A DNA stretch of 64,000 bases from Taibaiella koreensis (lineage in GTDB: Bacteria > Bacteroidota > Bacteroidia > Chitinophagales > Chitinophagaceae): assembly GCF_003545715.1 (NCBI RefSeq), contig NZ_QVNU01000001.1, forward strand, positions 620,001 through 684,000. The letters run 5' to 3'. Below the pieces are notes generated by a model, which was not told the origin of the DNA, made no database searches, and saw nothing but the letters and a program-made list of their open reading frames with translations. Of the stretch, positions 24,345-33,272 are shown piece after piece; the first letter of the stretch is position 1; every line of letters begins with the position of its first letter. A program made the position numbers and the translations under genes.

Positions 24345-26240
24345 ATGAGCCTGATCAAAGACCTGTTACAGCAATACTGGCATTATAGTGCATTCCGGCC
24401 CCTGCAGGAAGAAGTGATCGATACCGTGATCGATGGTGGCAATGCTCTGGCGCTGCTGCCGACGGGTGGCGGCAAATCCCTGTGCTATCAGCTGCCGGCA
24501 TTGGCACAGCAAGGGTTTTGCCTGGTAGTGAGCCCGCTGGTCGCGTTGATGCAAGACCAGGTAATGCAGTTGGACCGGCGCGGCATCCCGGCAGCTTTTC
24601 TCCATTCCGGTATGGCCGGCCGGCAAATGAATACTGTGCTGCAGCAGGCTGCCGCCGGTGAATTGAAGTTGCTGTATGTGTCGCCGGAGCGCTTGCAAAC
24701 AGCGGCCTTTGAAGAATATTGCGACACGTTTCAGCTTAATCTCATCGCTGTAGATGAAGCGCATTGTATTGCTCAATGGGGGCACGATTTCCGGCCGGCA
24801 TACCGGCGTATAGGAACATTGAGGGAACGTTTTCCCAGTGTCCCTGTATTGGCGCTTACGGCCTCGGCAAACGAAGAAGTGCAGCTGGATATCATCCGGC
24901 AATTACGGCTGGGTACGCCGGCAGTATTCCGGCAAAGCGTTGTACGCGAAAACCTCTTCTATCATATCCGCTACACGGAGAACAAACCCGGTGATACAGA
25001 AACATGGTTACATAAGGTCACCGGCAGCGGTATCCTCTATTGCCGGAGCCGTAAGCGTTGTGTAGAAACGGCGATCAGGCTACGGCAGGAAGGCTTCGAT
25101 GCCGGTGTGTACCATGCCGGTATGCCGCGGGAAGAACGGGAACAGGCCCAGCGGCAGTGGACGGCAAGTGTACAAAAGATCATGTGCGCCACTACGGCCT
25201 TCGGTATGGGTATCGATAAGCCCGATGTGCGCACGGTGGTCCACTACGATGCTCCGGAGCATATAGAAGCTTATTACCAGGAGGCCGGGAGAGCGGGGCG
25301 CGACGGGCTGAAGGCGCATGCAGTGCTGCTCTACGATCACAAGGATATTATCCGTCTGCAGGAATCCACTGAGATCAATTATCCTCCGGAGGCGTATATC
25401 CGCAAGGTCTATCATTTGGTAGGCGATTACCTGAAAATGCCCGTCGGCGAGGGCATGGAGCAATTACAAGCCTTCGACGCGGTAGCTTTTGCCCATGCAT
25501 TTGAGCTGGAGACCCTTAAAACCCTGAGCGCTATACGCCTGCTGGATCGCGAAGGCTTCTGGCAATGGAATGAAAACGCCAATATGCAAACCCTGGTCCA
25601 GTTCACTACCGACAGGAGGACGCTCAATTATCTCGAAAATACCGAGCCCAAACTGTCTTATGTGGCAACCAGCCTGCTGCGCCTGTACGGCAGTATATTT
25701 CACTATCCCACGGTGATCCGCGAATTTGAGGTCAGTAAGTTGCTGCGTATAGAAAAGCCACAGCTCGACCTGGCGCTTCAGCGCCTGTCGGCGCTGGGCA
25801 TTATCGCTTATCAGCCGGCTGTTACCGGCGGTACATTATACTGGATGCATCATCGTTTTGCGCCGGCGCAGCTGCGCCTGGATACCCGGCATATCGATCA
25901 GTTGCGGCAGGCGCATGAACGCAGGGTTCAAAAGATGATCGCTTATATACAAAACGAGGAAACTTGTCGTAATGTGCTGCTGGCGCAGTATTTCGGGGAG
26001 TCCTCTCCTCAGCCTTGCGGCGGATGCGATGTGTGCCGCCGCAAGGCCCAACACCCCCCGGCAAAAGATATCAGGGAGCAGATTCTTGCATTGATCCGCG
26101 AGCAGCAGCAGATCAGCATTGCGGGGCTCACGGCAGCCTTCCCGGGCACCGCGGCGGAACATGTCATAGAATATGTGCGCTTGCTGCATGATGAAAGCTT
26201 ATGTCGTGTATATCCTACAGGGATTATATTTGCTACTTGA
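24345..26240 (+). CDS. recQ: RecQ-family ATP-dependent DNA helicase
   Basis: A 631-residue 3'-5' superfamily 2 helicase. It has FRPLQEEVIDTVIDGG, Walker A LPTGGGKSLCYQL (38-50), DEAHCIAQWGHDFRPAY (DEAH box and aromatic-rich loop), motif VI GRAGRDG, and the RQC zinc-binding set of four Cys (CRNVLLAQYFGES, then CGGCDVC). The C-terminus after the zinc site is a short winged-helix-like tail (IREQILALIREQQQ...). The HRDC domain of longer RecQ proteins is absent. Bacteroidota often have two RecQ proteins, and this is the short form. Confidence 0.95.
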   Translation: MSLIKDLLQQYWHYSAFRPLQEEVIDTVIDGGNALALLPTGGGKSLCYQLPALAQQGFCLVVSPLVALMQDQVMQLDRRGIPAAFLHSGMAGRQMNTVLQQAAAGELKLLYVSPERLQTAAFEEYCDTFQLNLIAVDEAHCIAQWGHDFRPAYRRIGTLRERFPSVPVLALTASANEEVQLDIIRQLRLGTPAVFRQSVVRENLFYHIRYTENKPGDTETWLHKVTGSGILYCRSRKRCVETAIRLRQEGFDAGVYHAGMPREEREQAQRQWTASVQKIMCATTAFGMGIDKPDVRTVVHYDAPEHIEAYYQEAGRAGRDGLKAHAVLLYDHKDIIRLQESTEINYPPEAYIRKVYHLVGDYLKMPVGEGMEQLQAFDAVAFAHAFELETLKTLSAIRLLDREGFWQWNENANMQTLVQFTTDRRTLNYLENTEPKLSYVATSLLRLYGSIFHYPTVIREFEVSKLLRIEKPQLDLALQRLSALGIIAYQPAVTGGTLYWMHHRFAPAQLRLDTRHIDQLRQAHERRVQKMIAYIQNEETCRNVLLAQYFGESSPQPCGGCDVCRRKAQHPPAKDIREQILALIREQQQISIAGLTAAFPGTAAEHVIEYVRLLHDESLCRVYPTGIIFAT

Positions 26241-26267
26241 TTACCTTTGCCTGTAAACCTGTTTGTT

Positions 26268-26597
26268 ATGATCATCGGCGTGGCAGGGCCATACACAGCA
26301 GCTACCGAAGAGCAGCAGCAGGCCAACCTTGACCGGATGACTGCCGCTGCGGTACGGTTGCTGGAAAAGGGACATACTCCTGTCATTGGTGTACACGCAG
26401 CCTTAGCTATAGTAGATAAGGCGGGGCCAGGTGTTGAACGCAATCAGGCGATCATGGCCATTTCCCTGGCGGTGATCGATAGTTGCCAAGCGTTGCTGTT
26501 GCTCGCAGAAAGTCCGGGCGCCAATAGGGAGCGCGATCTGGTACAAGCCAAAGGATTGCCGGTTTATACGCATATCGACGATATAGGGCCGGCATAA
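26268..26597 (+). CDS. DUF4406 / nucleoside-deoxyribosyltransferase-like protein
   Basis: About 109 residues from the ATG at 26268; an upstream in-frame TTG at 26247 is unlikely because it overlaps the promoter. The fold type is suggested by MIIGVAGPYTAATEEQQQAN at the N-terminus, a middle LLEKGHTPVIGVHA and AVIDSCQALLLLAESPGAN, then RERDLVQAKGLPVY. The usual catalytic Glu (SxGA(N/R)xE) appears as SPGANRER. Function is unknown. A TACCTTTG -7 element lies at 26242-26249. Confidence 0.7.
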   Translation: MIIGVAGPYTAATEEQQQANLDRMTAAAVRLLEKGHTPVIGVHAALAIVDKAGPGVERNQAIMAISLAVIDSCQALLLLAESPGANRERDLVQAKGLPVYTHIDDIGPA

Positions 26598-26644
26598 ACA
26601 ATATTGAAAATGCCTCTTTTGGGGGCAAACCGGAAGGAAACGGA

Positions 26645-27646
26645 ATGATAAAATTTGCGATTATTGGATATGGGCATATCGGGAAACGACATGCTGAGCA
26701 TATAATAAATAACAAAGAATGTAAGTTGGTTGCTATTTGCGACACCAATACAGATATTGTCGGTCAGCTACCGGATAAAGAAATCTCATATTATCCCAAT
26801 ATTGATGACCTGCTCTCGGCCACTACAGCCGATGTTGTTTGCATCTGTACGCCCAACTACCTGCATTGCCGGAATGCGGTAGCAGCCTTGAATGCCGGAA
26901 AGCACGTTGTGGTGGAAAAGCCTATGGCGATGAGCGATGCAGAATGCGATGAGATGATCGCAGCAGCTGGTAAAAGCCATAAGATCATTTTTGCTGTAAA
27001 GCAGAATCGCTACAATCCGCCGGTAGTGGCCGTAAAGGAATTGATCAGCTCAGGACGACTGGGGAGGGTATACATGATGCAGGTCAATTGCTTCTGGAAC
27101 CGCAGCGATAACTACTATGCCCAAAGCGACTGGCGGGGCAAAAAAGATAAGGATGGCGGCTGTCTGTTCACGCAATTCAGCCATTTCATCGATATACTGT
27201 ATTACCTGAATGGCAGTATTGCCCAGGCTTCGGGAACGCTGACCAATTTTGCACACAGTCACAATACGGAATTTGAAGACAGCGGCAGCTTCCTGCTAAA
27301 GGCTACCAACGGCGCCCTGATCAATTTTAATTTCTCGACCTGCGCCTATGAAAAGAATATGGAAGGATCCATCACGATCCTGGCCGAGAACGGTACGCTT
27401 AAGATAGGCGGACAATACCTCAATACGCTCGAGTATCAATGCCTGCGGGGTGAAGAGCTGCCGCAGATCAATATCGTGGCCAAGGAAAATGACTACGGTT
27501 TGTATAAAGGCTCTATGAGCAATCATGACAAGGTGATCCAGAATGTAGCCGACGTGCTCAATCATAATCATCCGGTAATGACCGGCGCCGAAGAAGGCAG
27601 GGAAGTCGTGCGCATTATCGAAATGATGTACGCTGCTGCCCGCTAA
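26645..27646 (+). CDS. Gfo/Idh/MocA family oxidoreductase (WlbA-like)
   Basis: NAD(P)-dependent sugar dehydrogenase, 333 residues. N-terminal Rossmann GYGHIGKRHAEHI and ICDTN, then VCICTPNYLHCRNAVAALNA, HVVVEKPMAMSD (EKP motif with the catalytic Lys) and a C-terminal alpha/beta domain with GGCLFTQFSHFIDILYYL. The best family guess is UDP-N-acetylglucosamine 3-dehydrogenase (WlbA/WbpB) of aminosugar pathways. No partner aminotransferase or acetyltransferase is adjacent, so the substrate is uncertain. Confidence 0.85.
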   Translation: MIKFAIIGYGHIGKRHAEHIINNKECKLVAICDTNTDIVGQLPDKEISYYPNIDDLLSATTADVVCICTPNYLHCRNAVAALNAGKHVVVEKPMAMSDAECDEMIAAAGKSHKIIFAVKQNRYNPPVVAVKELISSGRLGRVYMMQVNCFWNRSDNYYAQSDWRGKKDKDGGCLFTQFSHFIDILYYLNGSIAQASGTLTNFAHSHNTEFEDSGSFLLKATNGALINFNFSTCAYEKNMEGSITILAENGTLKIGGQYLNTLEYQCLRGEELPQINIVAKENDYGLYKGSMSNHDKVIQNVADVLNHNHPVMTGAEEGREVVRIIEMMYAAAR

Positions 27647-27662
27647 TGCTTACATTCGTATC

Positions 27663-28274
27663 ATGAACATTCAGTATGTTTTTGAGCTGATCGGTACCGG
27701 TTTCTTTGCGGTATCCGGCGCGCTGGCCGCCAACGAAAAGTCTAATCCCGACTGGTTCGGCGTTACCTTTATCGGCTTTATTACGGCGATAGGCGGCGGT
27801 AGTATCAGGGATATGCTGCTGGGAAGCTATCCATTGGTGTGGATCGGTAATGTGGCCTTTCTTTACGCCATATTGACCGGCGTGGTGCTGGCAAGCCTGT
27901 TCTATACCCGCCTGAAAAAGCTACGCCGTACCCTTTTTATCTTCGATACTTTCGGGATTGCCCTCTTTACCATACTCGGTACGGAGAAAGCCCTGTTGAT
28001 GGGTGTACATCCTATGGTAGCCGCCATAATGGGTATGTTCTCCGCTATCATGGGAGGTGTAATCCGCGACGTGCTTACCAACCAGACACCCATACTTTTT
28101 CATAAGGAAATCTATGCTACTGCTTGCCTGGCCGGCGCGTTTGTGTACCTGCTGCTCGACCGTTTCGGGTTGGACCGGAACCCCAACTTTTTGTTGTCCG
28201 GCCTATTGATCCTCATCGTTCGCATACTGGCTGTGAAGTACAGGCTGAGCCTGCCGAAATTCAAGAATGAATGA
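27663..28274 (+). CDS. UPF0126 / TRIC-like cation channel protein
   Basis: A 203-residue membrane protein with two repeats of the UPF0126 (YadS/YicG) domain, about seven helices. Repeat signatures are TAIGGGSIRDMLLG near residue 40-53 and IMGGVIRDVLTNQTPILF near residue 120-137. The family resembles trimeric intracellular cation channels and some members are linked to glycine or cation transport; the substrate is not known here. It starts 16 nt after the oxidoreductase gene. Confidence 0.88.
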   Translation: MNIQYVFELIGTGFFAVSGALAANEKSNPDWFGVTFIGFITAIGGGSIRDMLLGSYPLVWIGNVAFLYAILTGVVLASLFYTRLKKLRRTLFIFDTFGIALFTILGTEKALLMGVHPMVAAIMGMFSAIMGGVIRDVLTNQTPILFHKEIYATACLAGAFVYLLLDRFGLDRNPNFLLSGLLILIVRILAVKYRLSLPKFKNE

Positions 28275-28293
28275 CCTGCTTTCCGCAATAAAC

Positions 28294-28332
28294 AAAACAG
28301 CCAGGACCTTCCGGGTCTGGCTGCTCTGTTTT
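28294..28332. terminator. Bidirectional terminator between UPF0126 and parB
   Basis: Stem CAGCCAGGACC / GGGTCTGGCTG (28298-28308, 28313-28323) with a 4-nt loop, with A-rich and T-rich flanks. It sits between convergent genes. Confidence 0.75.
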
Positions 28333-28354
28333 CGTACTGGCACGAATAGATAAT

Positions 28355-29272
28355 TTATATTTTCATCGCATCCATGATGCGTTCAAGGTCTTCATCGTTG
28401 TAGAAGTCGATCACGATCGTTCCTTTGCCGTTTTTCTTGCGGTCAAGCGAAACCTTCGTGGCAAAGTGAGAGGCCATGTTATCTTCTATACGCTTATAGG
28501 CAGGCGGTAGCTTATTGGCCACAGCCGCAGTTTTCTCCAGCGGTTTCTTTTCGTGCAGCATATTTTTGACCAGCTGCTCGATCTGCCGTACCGACAAGCC
28601 TTTCTGTGTGGCTTCGCGGTATGCGTAAAGCTGCTCTTCCACGTTTTCCAGACCAATAATGGCACGGGCATGTCCCATGCTCAGCAAGCCGTCACGCACC
28701 GCTTTTTGTATATCTGGTGGCAATTTGAGCAGCCGCAGGTAATTGGCCACGGTGCTGCGTTCTTTTTTCATTCTTTCGGCTACCTGCTCCTGTGTCATGG
28801 CGCATTCGTCCATCAGCCTTTTGTAGCTTAGCGAAATTTCGATGGCGTTAAGGTTCTCCCGTTGCAGGTTCTCCAGCAGCGCCATTTCCAGCAATTCCTG
28901 GTCGTTGGCAGTGCGAATGTAGGCCGGGATATCCTTAAGGCCGGCCATTTTAGAGGCCCGGAAGCGGCGTTCGCCGGAGATCAGCCGGTATTTGCCGTTC
29001 GCCATTTTGGAAATGGTGATCGGCTGGATAATGTCGTGCAATAAGATGCTTTCCGAAAGCTCCTTCAGCGCCTGTTCGTCAAAATCGTGACGGGGTTGCT
29101 TGGGATTCACCTCGATCTGGTCTATCGGGATACGGCCGCCCACGACGGTAGCAGCTTTACCCGATGCACTGGGAATAGCCTCCGCCGTAGCTTTGAGCTC
29201 TTCGTCAATGTTGTTGAGCAGGGCTTTAATGCCCAGTCCCAGCGCTTTCTTCTTATTGTTGGAATTTGTCAT
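28355..29272 (-). CDS. parB: Chromosome-partitioning protein ParB
   Basis: ParB/Spo0J family CTPase that binds parS sites and loads on the chromosome near the origin. It has VNPKQPRHDFDEQALKELSE, LISGERRFRASKMAGL (GERRxR CTP-binding motif), ENLQRENLNAIEISLSYKRL, the HTH MTQEQVAERMKKERSTVANY, and LSMGHARAII. I prefer the start at 29272 (MTNSNNKKKALGLGIKALL); upstream in-frame starts at 29320 and 29335 would overlap parA. A parS site was not seen in the window. Confidence 0.94.
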   Translation of the reverse strand: MTNSNNKKKALGLGIKALLNNIDEELKATAEAIPSASGKAATVVGGRIPIDQIEVNPKQPRHDFDEQALKELSESILLHDIIQPITISKMANGKYRLISGERRFRASKMAGLKDIPAYIRTANDQELLEMALLENLQRENLNAIEISLSYKRLMDECAMTQEQVAERMKKERSTVANYLRLLKLPPDIQKAVRDGLLSMGHARAIIGLENVEEQLYAYREATQKGLSVRQIEQLVKNMLHEKKPLEKTAAVANKLPPAYKRIEDNMASHFATKVSLDRKKNGKGTIVIDFYNDEDLERIMDAMKI

Positions 29273-29303
29273 GTTCGCGTTTTCTTTCCCTTTGTCCACA
29301 GTG

Positions 29304-30128
29304 CTAGTTGTTTGTTCCATGCTCGTCCGCTTCAAATATTTTGTCTTCGTTCTTGATCTTGGTCAGGTTATTCTTTTGCAGTATCTCTTTTGCCAGGTTG
29401 AGGTAATTGATTGCGCCTGTGCTTTCCGTATCATACATCAGCGCCGGCTTGCCGAAGCTGGGTGCTTCGCCCAGCTTGGTATTCCGGTGAATGATCGTGT
29501 TGAACACAAGCTCCTCAAAGTGATTTTTGATCTCTTCCACTACCTGGTTGCTGAGGCGCAGACGCCCGTCGTACATAGTCATCAGAATGCCTTCGATCTG
29601 CAGCTCTGTATTGATGCGCGTTTGCACGATTTTGATCGTGTTCAGCAATTTGCCCAGGCCTTCCAGGGCAAAGTACTCGCATTGCACCGGGATCACCACC
29701 GAGTTGGCGGCGGTGAGCGCATTTACAGTGATCAGGCCTAAAGAAGGAGAGCAGTCGATAATGATAAAATCGAACTCCCGGCCTTCTTTTTCCAGGGCGT
29801 GTCGCAAAATATGCTCACGGTTGGGATGATTGATCAGCTCGATCTCCGCACCCACCAGGTCAAGGTGGGAGGGTAGCAGGTACAGGTTTGGTGTTTCCGT
29901 TTCCAGCATCGCCTGCGATACGGGCATCTCGTTCACGATGCAGTCGTAGAGGCTCACCTGGATGTTCTTTAGGTCAAAGCCATTGCCTGTAGTGCTGTTG
30001 GCCTGCGGATCGGCATCGATCAGCAGGGTCTTGTATTCCAGTACAGCCAGGCTGGCTGCGAGGTTGATCGCCGTGGTAGTTTTACCCACGCCCCCTTTCT
30101 GGTTTGCTATTGCTATTACTTTTGCCAT
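29304..30128 (-). CDS. parA: Chromosome-partitioning ATPase ParA
   Basis: Deviant Walker A ATPase (KGGVGKTTTAINLAASL near residues 11-27), 274 residues. It has LLIDADPQANSTTGNG (Walker A' region), DFIIIDCSPSLGLITVNAL (Walker B) and LSNQVVEEIKNHF. It forms a typical parAB pair with the downstream parB. The C-terminus ends 31 nt before the parB start chosen here. Confidence 0.96.
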   Translation of the reverse strand: MAKVIAIANQKGGVGKTTTAINLAASLAVLEYKTLLIDADPQANSTTGNGFDLKNIQVSLYDCIVNEMPVSQAMLETETPNLYLLPSHLDLVGAEIELINHPNREHILRHALEKEGREFDFIIIDCSPSLGLITVNALTAANSVVIPVQCEYFALEGLGKLLNTIKIVQTRINTELQIEGILMTMYDGRLRLSNQVVEEIKNHFEELVFNTIIHRNTKLGEAPSFGKPALMYDTESTGAINYLNLAKEILQKNNLTKIKNEDKIFEADEHGTNN

Positions 30129-30164
30129 GTAACAAGCTCTTTACAGAGCAGTTTAAAAAATGAC

Positions 30165-30461
30165 TTATCTATCGATAAGTGTCAGGATAAGATAAAAAAC
30201 GATCAGATAAAAGACCAACACGCCCCACAAAGCACCTTTTGCATATTCCTTAAGGCCATTTCCCCAAAGCAGTATGGGTGGTAGCAAGGACACTGCAACG
30301 ATGATGATTACCAGGCTAATGACAGCATGCTCTTCATCACCGTTATAACCGCTCCTCACCGGAGCCTTCAGGAAGATTTTAACTCCTATAGCCAGCAAAG
30401 TGATTAAGGGCGTGAACAGGCTTCCAAATCCTATCAGCCGCTGCCTGCCTTTGCTGCTCAC
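30165..30461 (-). CDS. Small hypothetical membrane protein (98 aa)
   Basis: Not recognised. It has three hydrophobic segments: SLFTPLITLLAIGVKIFL, AVISLVIIIVAVSLLPPILL and WGVLVFYLIVFYLILTLI. The start is a GTG at 30461, 5 nt after the UPF0173 stop, so it is probably translated from the same message. The position before parA may be incidental. Confidence 0.6.
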   Translation of the reverse strand: MSSKGRQRLIGFGSLFTPLITLLAIGVKIFLKAPVRSGYNGDEEHAVISLVIIIVAVSLLPPILLWGNGLKEYAKGALWGVLVFYLIVFYLILTLIDR

Positions 30462-30466
30462 CTGAA

Positions 30467-31144
30467 TTACAATTCGATCGTTTGACCGATCGTGGGCAGG
30501 ATCAGCTCCTTACCAGCCTGGGCAAAGGCCGTCTTTGCTTTTTCGTGATCGATCACAATATAACCAAAAGTATCGAAGTGAATGCCCACCACTTTATCGC
30601 ACTGCACAAAATCGGCTGCGATCACGGCTTCTTCCGCATCCATGGTAAAATTGCCACCGATGGGTAAGATCGCGACATCCAGCTTGGTGTACCTCGGAAT
30701 CAACTGCATATCCATAGTGAGGCAGGTATCGCCGGCAAAGTAGAAGTTGATCTCGCTGGTGCGGATCACAAAACCACCGGGATTGCCGCCATAGCTGCCG
30801 TCGGGGAGGCCACTGCTATGCTGTGCCGGCACATAGTGGACCTTGCCAAAGTCGAATTCGCGGGCGCCAAAGTTCATCGGGTGTACTTTATCGTAACCCT
30901 GTGCGGCGACCCAGGTAGTGATCTCTGCATTGGAAATAACCGTAGCGCCGGTATTCCGGGCTATGGCAAGCAGGTCGCCTACGTGATCGCCATGGCCATG
31001 GGAAACCAGGATATAGTCGGCTTCTATTTTTTGGATATCAATATCTTTTGCCAGTTCATTGCCCGTAATAAAGGGATCGAAAAGCAGCTTTTTTCCGGAA
31101 ACTTCCACGGCAAAGCAAGCGTGGCCATAAAATGTGAATTTCAT
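30467..31144 (-). CDS. UPF0173 metal-dependent hydrolase
   Basis: Metallo-beta-lactamase-fold protein of 225 residues, the usual UPF0173 length. It has FYGHACFAVEVSGKKLLFDP, SHGHGDHVGDLLAIA (HxHxDH metal site), HSSGLPDGSYGGNPGGFV, and CLTMDMQLIPRYTKLDVAILP followed by IGGNFTMDAEEA. The substrate is unknown. The 5' leader has a small hairpin at 31172-31190. Confidence 0.92.
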   Translation of the reverse strand: MKFTFYGHACFAVEVSGKKLLFDPFITGNELAKDIDIQKIEADYILVSHGHGDHVGDLLAIARNTGATVISNAEITTWVAAQGYDKVHPMNFGAREFDFGKVHYVPAQHSSGLPDGSYGGNPGGFVIRTSEINFYFAGDTCLTMDMQLIPRYTKLDVAILPIGGNFTMDAEEAVIAADFVQCDKVVGIHFDTFGYIVIDHEKAKTAFAQAGKELILPTIGQTIEL

Positions 31145-31282
31145 ACTTTCTGCCTGGATGGTTTTTTGTTCCCGTTCCGATGCGGAACGGTCATTAAGGG
31201 TTACAAAAATACGTTCAAAGAATGGATTTTGGGGAGATTGTGGATAAATTACAAATTTTCGGAAGGCAAAGCCGGGTAAATT

Positions 31283-31313
31283 TTTGCTGAATTGCCCCGA
31301 AACTGTATCATTG
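31283..31313 (+). promoter_or_regulatory. fabD promoter
   Basis: TTTG (31283-31286), a 19-nt spacer and TATCATTG (31306-31313) fit the Bacteroidota consensus except for one position in the -7 box. The start codon is 66 nt downstream. Confidence 0.6.
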
Positions 31314-31378
31314 CAGTCCCGTTCGGTACCTATAGTAAATAATGGTCATTTGTGCGGGGCTAATCCGAAAACGAGCTT

Positions 31379-32260
31379 ATGAAACACGCATACATTTTTC
31401 CCGGACAGGGTGCGCAGTTCCCGGGTATGGGCAAGAACCTTTATGAGAGCAACGAGCAGGCAAAAACGTTGTTTGAGCAAGCCAATGATATCCTTGGCTT
31501 CCGCATCTCCGATATTATGTTTTCGGGTACAGAAGAGGAGCTGAAGCAGACCAAAGTAACGCAGCCTGCGGTATTTCTCCATTCTGTAATTGCCTATTCG
31601 GTGACACCCGGACTGAAACCGGATATGACTGCCGGCCATTCCCTCGGTGAATTTTCGGCCCTGGTGGCCGCCGGCGCGCTGAGCTTTGAAGATGCGCTGA
31701 AGCTGGTTGCCCCAAGGGCCGCCGCTATGCAGAAAGCCTGTGAGCTGACGCCCTCCACGATGGCCGCGATCCTCGGCCTGGAAGATGCCAAGGTGGAAGA
31801 GATATGCGCCCGCATTACGGATGAAGTAGTGGTGCCCGCCAATTACAATTGTCCCGGACAACTGGTGATCAGCGGCAGCATCGAGGGTGTAAACCAGGCC
31901 TGCGAGGCCATGAAGGCTGCCGGAGCCAAGCGTGCGCTCGTGCTGCAGGTAGGCGGTGCATTCCATTCGCCGTTGATGGAGCCGGCCCGGCAGGAGCTTC
32001 AGGCAGCTATAGAGCAGACCACTTTTAATACGCCGATGTGTCCTGTTTATCAAAATGTAGATGCCCGTCCGTATACCGACCCGGAACAGATCAAAGCCAA
32101 CCTGATCAACCAGTTGACGTCGCCGGTGCGCTGGACCCAAACCATCGAGCATATGGTAGCCGACGGTGCAGCAGAATTTACGGAATGCGGACCCGGTAAC
32201 GTGCTGCAGGGATTGGTGAAAAAGATCCACCGGGAATCGGTGACTTCAGGTATCAATTAG
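31379..32260 (+). CDS. fabD: Malonyl-CoA:ACP transacylase
   Basis: Transfers malonyl groups from CoA to acyl carrier protein in fatty-acid synthesis. It is 293 residues, with GQGAQFPGMG (10-19), the nucleophile Ser88 in AGHSLGEFSAL, and catalytic His196 in GGAFHSPLM. It is not in a fab operon here. It is convergent with the gldA-like gene and separated from it by a long palindrome. Confidence 0.96.
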   Translation: MKHAYIFPGQGAQFPGMGKNLYESNEQAKTLFEQANDILGFRISDIMFSGTEEELKQTKVTQPAVFLHSVIAYSVTPGLKPDMTAGHSLGEFSALVAAGALSFEDALKLVAPRAAAMQKACELTPSTMAAILGLEDAKVEEICARITDEVVVPANYNCPGQLVISGSIEGVNQACEAMKAAGAKRALVLQVGGAFHSPLMEPARQELQAAIEQTTFNTPMCPVYQNVDARPYTDPEQIKANLINQLTSPVRWTQTIEHMVADGAAEFTECGPGNVLQGLVKKIHRESVTSGIN

Positions 32261-32282
32261 AAAAAGGATCAGATAATTTTTA

Positions 32283-32334
32283 CCGATAGCCGGTAGAGAC
32301 GTAGCATGTTACGTCTCTACCGGCCAGCTATCGG
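32283..32334. repeat. Long palindrome with GAGACG core between fabD and gldA
   Basis: A 14-bp perfect stem (CCGGTAGAGACGTA / TACGTCTCTACCGG, 32290-32303 and 32310-32323) with a 6-nt loop is extended by a 7-bp outer stem (CCGATAG / CTATCGG) across a 4-nt bulge. It ends 2 nt before the gldA stop and probably terminates both convergent genes. The GTAGAGACGTA...TACGTCTCTAC core resembles a widespread dispersed palindrome; a related GCAGAGACGC palindrome is at 48665-48727. Confidence 0.8.
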
Positions 32335-32335
32335 C

Positions 32336-33244
32336 TTATTTTCCCCTGGTCAGGTCGCGGAAGGCCTCTTCCAGCGATTGGCTGCTGTTCTGGAGGGATA
32401 CAATCGCGATATCATTCTGCAGCGACCAGGTCATCAGCTCCTTGCGCAAGGCCTCCGGCTGTGTGGTCTCCAGTAGCCAGCGCTGTTCCACCTGTTTTAG
32501 CTGGCGTACCTGTTTCAGGGCGCGCAGCGCTGTTTCGTCGACGGGCCGGTCAAATTCCACCAGCAGCCCGGTAGCGGGCTTTTCGGCTGACTGGATATTG
32601 CCGATCGCATCATCGGCCACGATAGTGCCGTTATTGATAATGATCACCCGGCTGCACATTGCCTGCACCTCCTGCATAATATGTGTAGACAGCAGGACCG
32701 TCTTGTCTTTGCCCAGATTGATAATGAGGTCGCGGATATCCATGATCTGGTTGGGATCGAGGCCGCTGGTGGGCTCATCAAGTATCAGCACCCTGGGATC
32801 GTGGATCATGGCCTGGGCCAGGCCCACTCTTTGCTTGTATCCCTTGGACAGAGCGCCGATCTTCTTTTTGATCTCTTTCTGCAAACCGGTTTGGACAATC
32901 ATCTCATCGATACGGCTTTTTTTCCGGCTGCCCAGTTGGTGTACACCCGCAGCAAACTCAAGGTACTCCCGCACATACATGTCGTAATACAAAGGATTGC
33001 TTTCGGGCAGGTAGCCTACATTACGGCGCACTTCCATCGACTGGCGGGCTACGTCGTACCCGCATACCAGTGCCTTGCCTGCACTGGGACTGATATAGGT
33101 GCTCAGCATTTTCATTGTGGTAGACTTGCCGGCGCCATTGGGGCCGAGAAAACCGACTACGCCGTTTTCAATACTAAAGGAGACCTGGTTGACGGCTTTC
33201 TGCTCGCCGAATATCTTGGTTAAATGCTCAACTTGAATAGACAT
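32336..33244 (-). CDS. gldA: ABC transporter ATP-binding protein, GldA-like
   Basis: A 302-residue ABC ATPase from the ATG at 33244 (MSIQVEHLTKIFGEQ). Walker A is GPNGAGKSTTMKM, signature LSKGYKQRVGLAQAMIHDPR, Walker B VLILDEPTSGLDPNQ, and a C-terminal DUF4162-like region. The sequence pattern matches GldA, the ATPase of the gliding-associated GldAFG ABC complex of Bacteroidota. gldF and gldG are not adjacent, so a role in gliding is only family-based. Confidence 0.8.
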   Translation of the reverse strand: MSIQVEHLTKIFGEQKAVNQVSFSIENGVVGFLGPNGAGKSTTMKMLSTYISPSAGKALVCGYDVARQSMEVRRNVGYLPESNPLYYDMYVREYLEFAAGVHQLGSRKKSRIDEMIVQTGLQKEIKKKIGALSKGYKQRVGLAQAMIHDPRVLILDEPTSGLDPNQIMDIRDLIINLGKDKTVLLSTHIMQEVQAMCSRVIIINNGTIVADDAIGNIQSAEKPATGLLVEFDRPVDETALRALKQVRQLKQVEQRWLLETTQPEALRKELMTWSLQNDIAIVSLQNSSQSLEEAFRDLTRGK

Positions 33245-33272
33245 CTTCTTTTCTTTAAAAAAACGGGCTGCG

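Noticed and set aside
31346-32230. 294-residue frame antisense to fabD
   Set aside because: fabD is unmistakable and complete on the plus strand, and the antisense product has no domain.
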